A DNA stretch of 21,298 bases from JBGRQB01 sp041725875 (GTDB lineage: Bacteria > Bacteroidota > Ignavibacteria > Ignavibacteriales > Melioribacteraceae), in assembly GCA_041725875.1 (NCBI GenBank), contig JBGRQB010000061.1:1-21298 (forward strand). Direction: 5' to 3'. The notes beneath the pieces are model-generated. The model made no database searches. It was not told the origin of the DNA and saw only the letters and a list, made by a program, of their open reading frames with translations. Below are positions 13,500 to 21,298 of the stretch, piece by piece (position 1 is the first letter of the stretch; each line of letters starts with the position of its first letter). The translations under genes and the position numbers were made by a program.

Positions 13500-16400
13500 T
13501 TGTCATTATCCTCAGTTTCTATCAAGCGTCCGGTAACAGTTACAATGTTTTTTATAGGAATTGCAATTCTAGGTATTTTTGCATTTTCCAAACTGGGAGT
13601 TGATCTTCTTCCAAATATAAATTTGCCCCATCTTGTTGTTAAGACGGAATATCCAAACGCCGCGCCCGAAGAAATTGAAAAAATGATAACTGAACATCTT
13701 GAAGCTCAGATAGGAACACTTCCCGGAATAAAAAAAATCTCCTCTGTTTCCAAAGAAGGTATTTCCGTTATTGCAGTTGATTTTGTCTGGGGAACAGATA
13801 TGGATATGACCATATTGTCTTTACGCGAAAAACTGGACAATGTTGTCCATTCTCTGCCGCGTGAAGCTGAACGTCCTTCAATTATTCGTTCTGATCCTTC
13901 TGCCTCACCTATTATGACACTGGCTCTTAAGTATAAAGATCTTGAGAAAAAAGAACATAAACTTAACAGATACAAATTACGATATGTGGATCATGATTCT
14001 CCCGAGTATGATATTCAGCGACTCATAAACCTGAAAGAAGCCGGAAGAGTGTTGTTTCGTCGCAGACTTGAACAGATTGAAGGAGTTGCAAGAGCAATAG
14101 TTACAGGCGGACTCGAACGCGAAATTCTTATTGAAGCTGATCCGGTAAAAATGGAAGCTTACGGAATTACATTTAGTGATATTAGCAACTCACTTAAAAA
14201 TGCAAATATAAATCTGCCTGCCGGTAAAATTATGAAAGGGTTGTTTCGTTATTCACTCCGGGCACTTGGCGAGTTCAGCAATACCGACGAGATAGAAAAA
14301 ACAATTGTAAAATATTATCCGAATGGTAATACTATCCTTATTTCCGATGTTGCAAAGGTTAAGGAAAACTTTAAAGAGAGAGAGGGACTTACCAGATTAA
14401 ACGGTTCGGAAACAGTCGGGGTACTTGTATACAAAGAACCTGAAGCAAATACTGTTACAATTGCTCAGGAGATAAAGAAGATATTAAGAGTATTAGACAG
14501 AGATTATCCTGATTTTGATCTGGTTGTTGTAAGTGATCAATCCGGATTTATTGAAGATGCTATTACAAATGTAAAACAGGAGGTATTGTATGGCGGTATT
14601 CTTGCCATAATAGTTCTCTTCTTTTTCCTCGGAAGTCTGCGCAATATATTTGCTATAGGTATTACAATTCCTGCCTCACTGGTTCTTACAGTTCTTTTAA
14701 TGCATCTTTTTGACATAAACTTTAATATAATTTCATTAGGCGGTATTGCTGTCGGGGTTGGAATGCTCCTCGATAACGCAATTGTAGTAATTGAAAATAT
14801 TGTTAGATATAAAGAAAGCGGATTAACATACAGACAAGCAGCAATTAAAGGGGCGGCAGAAGTAACAATGCCGGTTATTACGGCAACAGCAACTACCATT
14901 GTGGTTTTTCTTCCGTTAATATTTGTAAAGGGAATTGCAGGAGAATTGTTCAAAGATCAATCTTATGCAATTGCTTTTTCACTCCTGGCATCAATAGTTG
15001 CTGCAATTACACTTATTCCTATGCTTGTGAGTAAAGAGAAACGGTCAAGTATTGTTGCATCTGAAAAATACTCAAGAGGATTTTTATTTATCAGTAAACC
15101 TGAAAAACAAAGTTTTGGCGGAAAGGCTTTATTCTGGACAAAACTTCCGTTTGTGATATTATTCAAATTTTTAGTGTATATAATTGTAAATATTATCAAA
15201 GGCTTTAACTGGATTTTAGAAAAAGTATTTGCCCGGTTCTCCATTAAGGTTGATAAATGGATGGACAAGCTAATTGACAAATATGAACAGCTTCTTGAAT
15301 GGGCGCTTGACCATAAACCGCATACTATCGGGATTACCGTCGGGCTGGCACTCTTAACAGTAATTGCAGCATTAAATATGAAAACCGAATTTATTCCTGA
15401 ATCTGCTCAGAATGAATTTATAATAGAGTTTTCTTACCCGAAAGGAACTTCCCTCAAGGGAAATGCAGAGTTTTGTGAAGATATCGAAGAAGCTGTACTT
15501 GCTCTTCCAAGCGTTAAAAATGTTGTGTCTAATATTGGACGAGTAAATGAGTTTGACTTTCTTAATAAAGATCAGATTGCAGTTAACAAAACCAATATGA
15601 TTGTGAAAATAGATTCGTATGATAATTATTACGGAGTTCAAAACAAGTTACGAAAAATATTTGGCAGCTTAAAGGGAATAGATTATTCGTTCGAGCAGGT
15701 GAAAACTTCCTATTCTCAAATTATAAATCCTTCGGAAGAAGATATTATAATTAAAGTCAAAAACAAAAATATAAATCTTGGATTTGCAAAAGCTGAAAAG
15801 ATTGTTGCAGAACTTGAAAATGCAAAAATAAAGGGACTTGAAGAGATTCGCATTGCAACTGAAAAGGGTCTGCCCGGATATGATATTAGTGTTAACAGAG
15901 AAAAATGTGCACTATTCGGCTTGAATATCGGAGAAGTTTCCGATAAAGTTGTTAATCTTGTAAAAGGTAACAGCGCCACATCTTTTTCTGATTTTGACAA
16001 GAAAATTTCCATCAAAGTAAAATCGAGTAACGAAGAGATAGATAATCTGGATAAAATCTTAAACAAATTTATCCTTTCGGAAAAGAAACAGATTCCGGTA
16101 AAAAGTGTTGTGGATGTTAAAAGAGCAAATTCATTTTCTGAAATCAGAAGAGAAGATCAATCGAGAGTTGTGTATCTTTATGCATCTATAACTGATGTGG
16201 ATATTGAATCTGTTATTACCCGGATAAATGAAGTGATTAGCAAGATTAAACCAACAAAAGAAGAAATCATTTCGGTTGGCGGAGCAAATGAAGAGATAAC
16301 AAGATCATTTTCTGCTCTGTACGTTGCCTTACTGATTTCAGTATTGTTGATGTATATGATTCTCGCTTCCGAGTTTGAATCGTTTCTGTTTCCTTTTATA

Positions 16401-16826
16401 ATTATTTTCTCAGTTCCGCTCGGACTCATAGGCGGTATTCTTCTTCTCTTTATATTTGGCGAAAGTATTAGTATTATCTCTTTAATGGGGCTTATAATCC
16501 TTGTCGGTATTGCTGATAATGACGCGGTTGTAAAGGTGGAATTCATTTTACGAAAAAGGAAAGAGGGACTGGGAGTAAGAGAAGCGATAATTCAGGCAGG
16601 GCGCGACAGATTTCGCCCGATTGTGATGAACAGTTTAACTGTTATGTTTGGTTTAATTCCAATGATGATAGGAATCGGAGCCGCAACTCAGTTGCGTGTT
16701 TCATTATCGCTTGCTGTTGTTGGCGGACTGACTTCCGCAACGTTTTTAACACTTATATTTATTCCGGTACTTTATACTTATTTGGAAAAATGGTCTAAGA
16801 AAAGTTTTGATGACTTGGTGGATTAG
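13500..16826 (+). CDS. RND-family efflux permease (AcrB-like fold), first of two
   Basis: The protein has 1108 residues. The TTG start is firm: an in-frame TAG lies directly before it, GGAG is upstream, and the translated N-terminus carries the standard SIKRPV motif just before TM1 (about 12-30). Two porter regions (about 35-340 and 640-890) alternate with helix bundles (about 345-505 and 905-1095). In TM4 the proton-relay site reads GMLLDNAIVV (Asp425, Asn426), in TM10 GIADNDAVVKVEF (Asp1006, Asp1008). The Lys of AcrB TM10 is replaced, so the relay differs from classic drug pumps. Two insertions stand out: one rich in charge at about 140-175, and about 80 residues between TM6 and TM7 (512-590) with an extra hydrophobic stretch. 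It exports an unknown substrate with the downstream MFP. Confidence 0.95.
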   Translation: MSLSSVSIKRPVTVTMFFIGIAILGIFAFSKLGVDLLPNINLPHLVVKTEYPNAAPEEIEKMITEHLEAQIGTLPGIKKISSVSKEGISVIAVDFVWGTDMDMTILSLREKLDNVVHSLPREAERPSIIRSDPSASPIMTLALKYKDLEKKEHKLNRYKLRYVDHDSPEYDIQRLINLKEAGRVLFRRRLEQIEGVARAIVTGGLEREILIEADPVKMEAYGITFSDISNSLKNANINLPAGKIMKGLFRYSLRALGEFSNTDEIEKTIVKYYPNGNTILISDVAKVKENFKEREGLTRLNGSETVGVLVYKEPEANTVTIAQEIKKILRVLDRDYPDFDLVVVSDQSGFIEDAITNVKQEVLYGGILAIIVLFFFLGSLRNIFAIGITIPASLVLTVLLMHLFDINFNIISLGGIAVGVGMLLDNAIVVIENIVRYKESGLTYRQAAIKGAAEVTMPVITATATTIVVFLPLIFVKGIAGELFKDQSYAIAFSLLASIVAAITLIPMLVSKEKRSSIVASEKYSRGFLFISKPEKQSFGGKALFWTKLPFVILFKFLVYIIVNIIKGFNWILEKVFARFSIKVDKWMDKLIDKYEQLLEWALDHKPHTIGITVGLALLTVIAALNMKTEFIPESAQNEFIIEFSYPKGTSLKGNAEFCEDIEEAVLALPSVKNVVSNIGRVNEFDFLNKDQIAVNKTNMIVKIDSYDNYYGVQNKLRKIFGSLKGIDYSFEQVKTSYSQIINPSEEDIIIKVKNKNINLGFAKAEKIVAELENAKIKGLEEIRIATEKGLPGYDISVNREKCALFGLNIGEVSDKVVNLVKGNSATSFSDFDKKISIKVKSSNEEIDNLDKILNKFILSEKKQIPVKSVVDVKRANSFSEIRREDQSRVVYLYASITDVDIESVITRINEVISKIKPTKEEIISVGGANEEITRSFSALYVALLISVLLMYMILASEFESFLFPFIIIFSVPLGLIGGILLLFIFGESISIISLMGLIILVGIADNDAVVKVEFILRKRKEGLGVREAIIQAGRDRFRPIVMNSLTVMFGLIPMMIGIGAATQLRVSLSLAVVGGLTSATFLTLIFIPVLYTYLEKWSKKSFDDLVD

Positions 16827-16874
16827 TTCACCTAAAATAGATTATAAAAGTTTTGAATTAAAATTTAATTGTGC

Positions 16875-16890
16875 AAAGTCGTACGACTTT
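16875..16890. promoter_or_regulatory. Perfect 16-bp palindrome before the MFP gene
   Basis: AAAGTCGTACGACTTT is fully self-complementary and ends six bases before the AAGGAG ribosome binding site of the MFP gene, between two genes of one likely operon. It could be an operator, a small REP-like element or an mRNA hairpin that tunes MFP translation. Confidence 0.6.
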
Positions 16891-16907
16891 ACTTGCAAGG
16901 AGAAACA

Positions 16908-18128
16908 ATGAAAGTATCTGTTAAAATTGTATTTGCAGTGGTATTGGTTATAACCCTTGGTATTGTTGGTTATTCCTATATTCCGGTTGATGAAAAGCCA
17001 GAGACTGAAGAAATTACCGATCAGAAAGAAGTAGATTACGAAAAGCTTGAAGAGGTGGTTTTTGATGTAATTGTTGAACCAGTTAAAATGGGGACGCTTG
17101 TAAAAAGGGTAAAAGCAAACGGAACTGTAAAAGCTTTTGATGAAATAGAAATAGAAGCAAATACAAGCGGATTTATTAAAAAGATAAATGTTTTTGACGG
17201 AAAACAGGTAAAAGCCGGTGAGCTTCTTGTAAAACTTGATGATACTGAAAAGAAAATTGATCTGGCAAATGCAGAAGATGATATTCTTAAATCGCAGATT
17301 GACTACAAGTTTCTTAAAGGAGATGTTCAGATTGACAGCTCCAAAATGGTTGAAGCCGACAGATTAAAAGAAGAGTTGGCAGAACTTGAAAATCAATATA
17401 AATCGAAACAGATATCTGGTAAAAAATATAAAACAGCAAAAGATTCGCTGCAGATAAAACTTATCTATACAGGTACGCAAAGAGAAAAAGTAATTCTTAA
17501 TAAAAGCGGATTAAATGCCGCAGTTAATAAAAAGAAAAAAGCTGAACTTCAGCTTTCCTACACAGAAATAAGGGCTCCTTTTGCCGGATTAATTGGAAAT
17601 TGCGATTTGTCGATCGGTGAAAAGATTAATCAGGGGAAACCTGTATTAAAACTTTTTGCCGTTAATAAACTTAAAATTGAAGTTGGTGTTCTTGAAAACG
17701 AAATTCTTATGGTTAAAAAAGGTGCTCCTGCAAGAGTTACTCTAAACGCAATACCGGGAAAAATGTTTGAAGGAAAAGTTATTTATGTCAGTCCCTATAT
17801 TGACGAAGAAACAAAAACCTGTAAAGTAACAGTAGAAGTTGAAAACAAAGATCTGATTATTAAACCAGGAATGTTTGCTAAAGTTGAGTTGCAGGCAGCT
17901 GTTTTGGAAAACAGAATTTTAATCCCTAAAAAAGCTTTGCTGATACGTGATAAAAGACCACTTGTTTTTACTGTTGAAGAAGAATTGGCAAAATGGAAAT
18001 ATGTAAAACTCGGAGAAGAAAATGATGAGTTTTACGAAGTAAAAAGTGGGATAAATAAAGATGAAAAACTTGTTATTCAGGGGCATTATAATCTAGCACA
18101 CGATGCCAAAGTAAAAGTGATAAAGTAA
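16908..18128 (+). CDS. RND membrane-fusion protein (periplasmic adaptor)
   Basis: The protein has 406 residues. The ATG at 16908 has AAGGAG five bases before it; a GTG at 16869 would add 13 residues that do not look like a signal and would read through the palindrome. Residues 5-22 form an uncleaved-looking membrane anchor without a lipobox. Then come the first lipoyl half (78-112, SGFIKKINVFDGKQVKAGELL), an alpha-helical hairpin (112-217), the second lipoyl half (218-250, TEIRAPFAGLIGNCDLSIGEKI), a beta-barrel (254-340) and a membrane-proximal domain (341-406). The long charged hairpin should reach an outer-membrane channel, which is not encoded in this window. It is 81 bases behind one RND gene and 54 bases ahead of another. 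Confidence 0.94.
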   Translation: MKVSVKIVFAVVLVITLGIVGYSYIPVDEKPETEEITDQKEVDYEKLEEVVFDVIVEPVKMGTLVKRVKANGTVKAFDEIEIEANTSGFIKKINVFDGKQVKAGELLVKLDDTEKKIDLANAEDDILKSQIDYKFLKGDVQIDSSKMVEADRLKEELAELENQYKSKQISGKKYKTAKDSLQIKLIYTGTQREKVILNKSGLNAAVNKKKKAELQLSYTEIRAPFAGLIGNCDLSIGEKINQGKPVLKLFAVNKLKIEVGVLENEILMVKKGAPARVTLNAIPGKMFEGKVIYVSPYIDEETKTCKVTVEVENKDLIIKPGMFAKVELQAAVLENRILIPKKALLIRDKRPLVFTVEEELAKWKYVKLGEENDEFYEVKSGINKDEKLVIQGHYNLAHDAKVKVIK

Positions 18129-18182
18129 CAAGTTAAGTTTAAAGTTAGTAGTTGTTGATAATTTCGGTGCGTTAGCTAATAT

Positions 18183-21100
18183 ATGAAAAAAATATTTTAT
18201 ACATTTTTGTCCAGACCGGTAACAGCGGGAATGTTTTTCTTCAGTATTGTATTTGTTGGAATGGTTGCGTTGTTTAATATTCCGGTTGAGCTGGCACCTG
18301 AAATTTCATATCCGAAGTTAAAATTAAATTTATACTGGCGCGGGGTTTCTCCCGAAGCTATGGAAGCAAATGTAACTTCTCCCGTGGAAGCAGAGCTTGC
18401 TACTATAAAAGGAATGAAAAAAATAACATCGACTTCCAAAGAGGGAAGCGCTTTTGTTGATATGGAATTTCATCCTGAAACCGATCTTGCTTTTGCCCGC
18501 ATTGCCATAAATGAAAAACTCTCTTCAATGAAAAAAACTCTCCCTTACGGATATCATTATCAGTTAAGTCATTATGTCCCTGAAGAGTTTAATGATTTAC
18601 AAGGCTTTTTAAGATATACGGTTTCTGGAAATGAAGATGCTAATGTTATCAGAAAATACCTGAAAGAGAATGTTGTATACAAATTAAAAGCTGTTGAGGG
18701 AGTTTCCGATGTGGTTGTGTACGGAGGAAATGAAAGAGAGATTAGTGTACTGATCGATCACAACAGAGCCAAGGCGTTAAATATAACAAATTCCGAAATT
18801 CAGACAGCCGTGGCAAATGCTGAAAAAGTTTTACCTGCCGGAGCTATAAAACGTAAAGAAGATCAGCTTTTTATAAAAGTAAATAATCCTCTTAAAGATA
18901 TTGAGCTGATAAATAAACTTCCGGTTAAAACTACTAAAGACGGCAATACAATTCTTATAAAAGATATCGGAAAAGTTATAAATGGTTTTGCAGAACCAAC
19001 CGGATTTTCCAGAATTAACGGAAAAGAAACTGTGGATCTGCAAATATCTAAAAAGCCGGGAGCAAATACTTTAAGTGTTGCCGGAGAGGTAAAAGATTAT
19101 CTGAGTAAGTTATCTGAATCTTTTCCAAAAGATTATGTATTAAAATTATCGGTTGATAAAAGTAAGCAAATGGCGCAGCAGTTAAATGAACTGACAAGAA
19201 GCGCTCTCTTTTCGTTTCTTATAATTGTACTCGTACTGCTGGGTATTTTCAGAAGTATCAGATATTCGCTTGTGATAGTTGCATCGATTGTGTTTTCATT
19301 GCTGTTCTCGTTTTTGCTCTTCTATCTGGTTGATCTGTCATTAAACATACTTACCATTGCTGCGTTTATACTTGGTTTTGGATTTATGGTTGATAACTCG
19401 ATCGTTGTTATCGACTTCATTGATCATCATTATAAAAACAACGGAATAAAAAAGCTTACTATTATTCTAAAAAATATTTTCTTTCCTGTTTTTGCTTCAA
19501 CTCTTACTACTGTTGCGGTGTTTGTTCCGCTTCTCTTTTTAAGTCAGGAAATAAGATTATATTTTGAACAGTTTGCACTTGGAATCGGTTTTACACTATT
19601 TGCATCGCTGGTTGTGTCATTTACAATTATTCCGTTATGTTATGTGAAATTTAATTTCAGAAATGCACGCAAATTTGAACAAAATGAAAGAGGCGTAATT
19701 TTTTCCATATACCGATTTGTGCTTCTGAAGATTCATAAATTTAAGAAATTGAGCATCATCTTCTTAATTCTGATTATTGGTCTGCCAACCTGGCTCATTC
19801 CCGGAAGAATTGAAACGCCTGTAATAAGCGATGCTTATAATGCAATTTTTGATTCGGATACTTACATCGAAATGAAGCCATATATAAACTATGCTTTGGG
19901 CGGAACGCTTAACCTGTTTTTTAATCATATTGGCAGGGGAGAGATGTGGAGTTTTGGTGAGCAGACTTACTTATCAGTAAGAGTTGAATTACCAAACGGT
20001 AACAGAATTGAAAAGGTAAATGAGCTTACCAAGAAGTTTGAACAGGAGATAATGCCATATAAACCAAACTTTGATTATATGGTGAGTCGGGTTTACAACG
20101 AAGAGATGGCTTATATCAGAATTTATTTTACGAACGCGCAAAGTTATACAGCTTTTCCGTATCAGCTTAAAAATTACCTTATAGCTTATGCTACCCGACT
20201 CGGAGGATTAAACGTTTCTGTTCAGGGATTTGGTAAAGGATTTTACAACGGCGGCGGTGGCGGAAGTGTTTCTTTTAATCTGATAGCAATGGGATTTAAT
20301 TTTAATAAAGTAAAAGATGTGGCTTCTGATTTTGCCAAAAAAATTGGAAGATACAGAAGAGTTGCTGATATAGATATAAATAAATCGGGCTTCTGGAGAG
20401 GAGATGATATTTACGAAGTAACTGCTGTAATTAACAGAGAGAATTTACTCAGCAGAAATATTTCCGTGGAAGAAGTATTTGAAATTATCAGAAGAAACTG
20501 CGCCGGAAATATCAGCAATGCTTTTAATGTTAACAGCGAAAGAGTTAATTATCAGATTAAATTTGATAATTACAATTCGGTTCAGCTAAAAGAGATGGAA
20601 GATCTGATAGTAAGAACAAGCAAAAACGAGCAAATTAAACTTAAAGATCTTGTTGATTTTCAGGAAAGAAAGGTGCTTGGACAAATACAACGCGAAGACC
20701 AGCAATATGTAAGGTATATCGGATTTAATGTTAAAGGACCTTATAAATATGGGAAAAAGATATTAAAGAAAACTTTGGACAGAATGGAACTGCCTGAAGG
20801 ATACACATTAAAAGAAAGAGAATGGAAATTTAATATGGATGAAGCTGAATCGGAAATATGGAAAGTTTTGGTTGCTTCAATCATTTTAATATTTATGATC
20901 TCTTCAAGTCTGTTTGAATCTCTCAAAAAACCGGGAATGATTTTGGTTGCAATTCCTTTTGCAATTATTGGATCCATAGTTTTGTTTTTTATAACTGAAT
21001 TAAATCTTGACAGGGGAGCTTATGCAGGTATTTTGCTTCTTATCGGCTTGTCGGTTAACAATTCAATTATCCTGGTAGATTATCTATCAAAACATACAAC

Positions 21101-21298
21101 AATAAAAGATCTGGAAAGTATCATAAAACTAAGCTACACCAGATTACGTCCTATTTTTACAACTACACTTACCACAATTGCAGCACTTGTTCCTTTGATG
21201 CTTAATGCCGAATCTACCTTTTGGAAGAGTCTGAGCTACAGCATTACAGGCGGTATATTTTTATCAGCACTTTTTGTAACAATGATAATTCCTCTTGT
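18183..21298 (+). CDS. RND-family permease, second of two, cut by window end
   Basis: The reading frame is open from ATG 18183 to the window edge, 1038 residues so far, with no stop on full reading. The N-terminus MKKIFYTFLSRPVTAGMFF has the short cytoplasmic tail and RPV motif of RND permeases. TM4 carries GFMVDNSIVVIDF (Asp404, Asn405); TM10 carries GLSVNNSIILVDY (Asn959, Asn960), without the acidic or Lys residue of drug pumps. A GGGGG run (690-694) lies in the second porter domain. The end reached, in TM11-12, implies about 20-40 residues are missing. It is clearly diverged from the 13500 permease and has no insertion between TM6 and TM7, so it is not a recent duplicate. No Shine-Dalgarno is evident. 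It may form a mixed complex with the first permease or use the MFP separately. Confidence 0.93.
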   Translation, partial: MKKIFYTFLSRPVTAGMFFFSIVFVGMVALFNIPVELAPEISYPKLKLNLYWRGVSPEAMEANVTSPVEAELATIKGMKKITSTSKEGSAFVDMEFHPETDLAFARIAINEKLSSMKKTLPYGYHYQLSHYVPEEFNDLQGFLRYTVSGNEDANVIRKYLKENVVYKLKAVEGVSDVVVYGGNEREISVLIDHNRAKALNITNSEIQTAVANAEKVLPAGAIKRKEDQLFIKVNNPLKDIELINKLPVKTTKDGNTILIKDIGKVINGFAEPTGFSRINGKETVDLQISKKPGANTLSVAGEVKDYLSKLSESFPKDYVLKLSVDKSKQMAQQLNELTRSALFSFLIIVLVLLGIFRSIRYSLVIVASIVFSLLFSFLLFYLVDLSLNILTIAAFILGFGFMVDNSIVVIDFIDHHYKNNGIKKLTIILKNIFFPVFASTLTTVAVFVPLLFLSQEIRLYFEQFALGIGFTLFASLVVSFTIIPLCYVKFNFRNARKFEQNERGVIFSIYRFVLLKIHKFKKLSIIFLILIIGLPTWLIPGRIETPVISDAYNAIFDSDTYIEMKPYINYALGGTLNLFFNHIGRGEMWSFGEQTYLSVRVELPNGNRIEKVNELTKKFEQEIMPYKPNFDYMVSRVYNEEMAYIRIYFTNAQSYTAFPYQLKNYLIAYATRLGGLNVSVQGFGKGFYNGGGGGSVSFNLIAMGFNFNKVKDVASDFAKKIGRYRRVADIDINKSGFWRGDDIYEVTAVINRENLLSRNISVEEVFEIIRRNCAGNISNAFNVNSERVNYQIKFDNYNSVQLKEMEDLIVRTSKNEQIKLKDLVDFQERKVLGQIQREDQQYVRYIGFNVKGPYKYGKKILKKTLDRMELPEGYTLKEREWKFNMDEAESEIWKVLVASIILIFMISSSLFESLKKPGMILVAIPFAIIGSIVLFFITELNLDRGAYAGILLLIGLSVNNSIILVDYLSKHTTIKDLESIIKLSYTRLRPIFTTTLTTIAALVPLMLNAESTFWKSLSYSITGGIFLSALFVTMIIPL

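Noticed and set aside
14537..14953. Minus-strand open frame of 138 codons opposite the first RND gene
   Set aside because: The plus strand encodes conserved RND helices and the TM4 motif here; the antisense frame has no start signal or recognisable domain. The same applies to the other antisense frames in 13706-16546 and 20741-20977.

Overview
The window is AT-rich chromosomal DNA from a Gram-negative bacterium, most likely of the Bacteroidota / Ignavibacteriota / Chlorobiota group. Evidence for this is a 6-bladed beta-propeller lipoprotein of the Bacteroidota type beside a tiny Cys-rich secreted peptide, TAnnTTTG promoter-like boxes, many PAS and NarL-type regulators, RND/MFP export genes, and signal peptides ending in a FAQ-like cleavage site. 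No rRNA, tRNA, CRISPR array or transposase was seen.

Layout. (1) 1-3545: three plus-strand genes (a 3-TM membrane protein, a secreted esterase of the enterochelin-esterase-like alpha/beta hydrolase fold, and a secreted GEWxGxG beta-barrel protein). They lie between two copies of a composite non-coding repeat (1-237 and 3067-3385), with a terminator after the third gene. (2) 3546-6888, minus strand: a two-gene signalling operon, a triple-PAS HisKA_2-type histidine kinase followed 7 bp later by a REC-HisKA-HATPase protein. (3) 7063-11302, plus strand: a dense signalling cluster. It holds a membrane HisKA_3 (NarX/DesK-like) kinase overlapping a NarL-type regulator, a small secreted protein overlapping a 7-TM protein, which overlaps a second NarL-type regulator, and then a third. 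(4) 11489-13333: a three-gene secretion locus of a 56-residue signal-peptide-bearing peptide with four cysteines, a 6-bladed beta-propeller lipoprotein, and a membrane-anchored thioredoxin-like protein with a CQKC motif. An 11-bp perfect hairpin separates the peptide gene from the other two. (5) 13500 to the right edge: an RND transporter, a membrane-fusion protein, and a second, quite different RND transporter that is still open at the window end.

How it may work together (inference): the kinase and NarL regulators of region 3 read toward the peptide/propeller/thioredoxin locus and could control it. The CxxC protein could act on the disulfides of the peptide. The RND-MFP-RND set looks like one export system in which two unlike permeases share one adaptor. 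The peptide locus with its regulator array is the most interesting part of the window; the composite repeats and the RND-MFP-RND arrangement come next.
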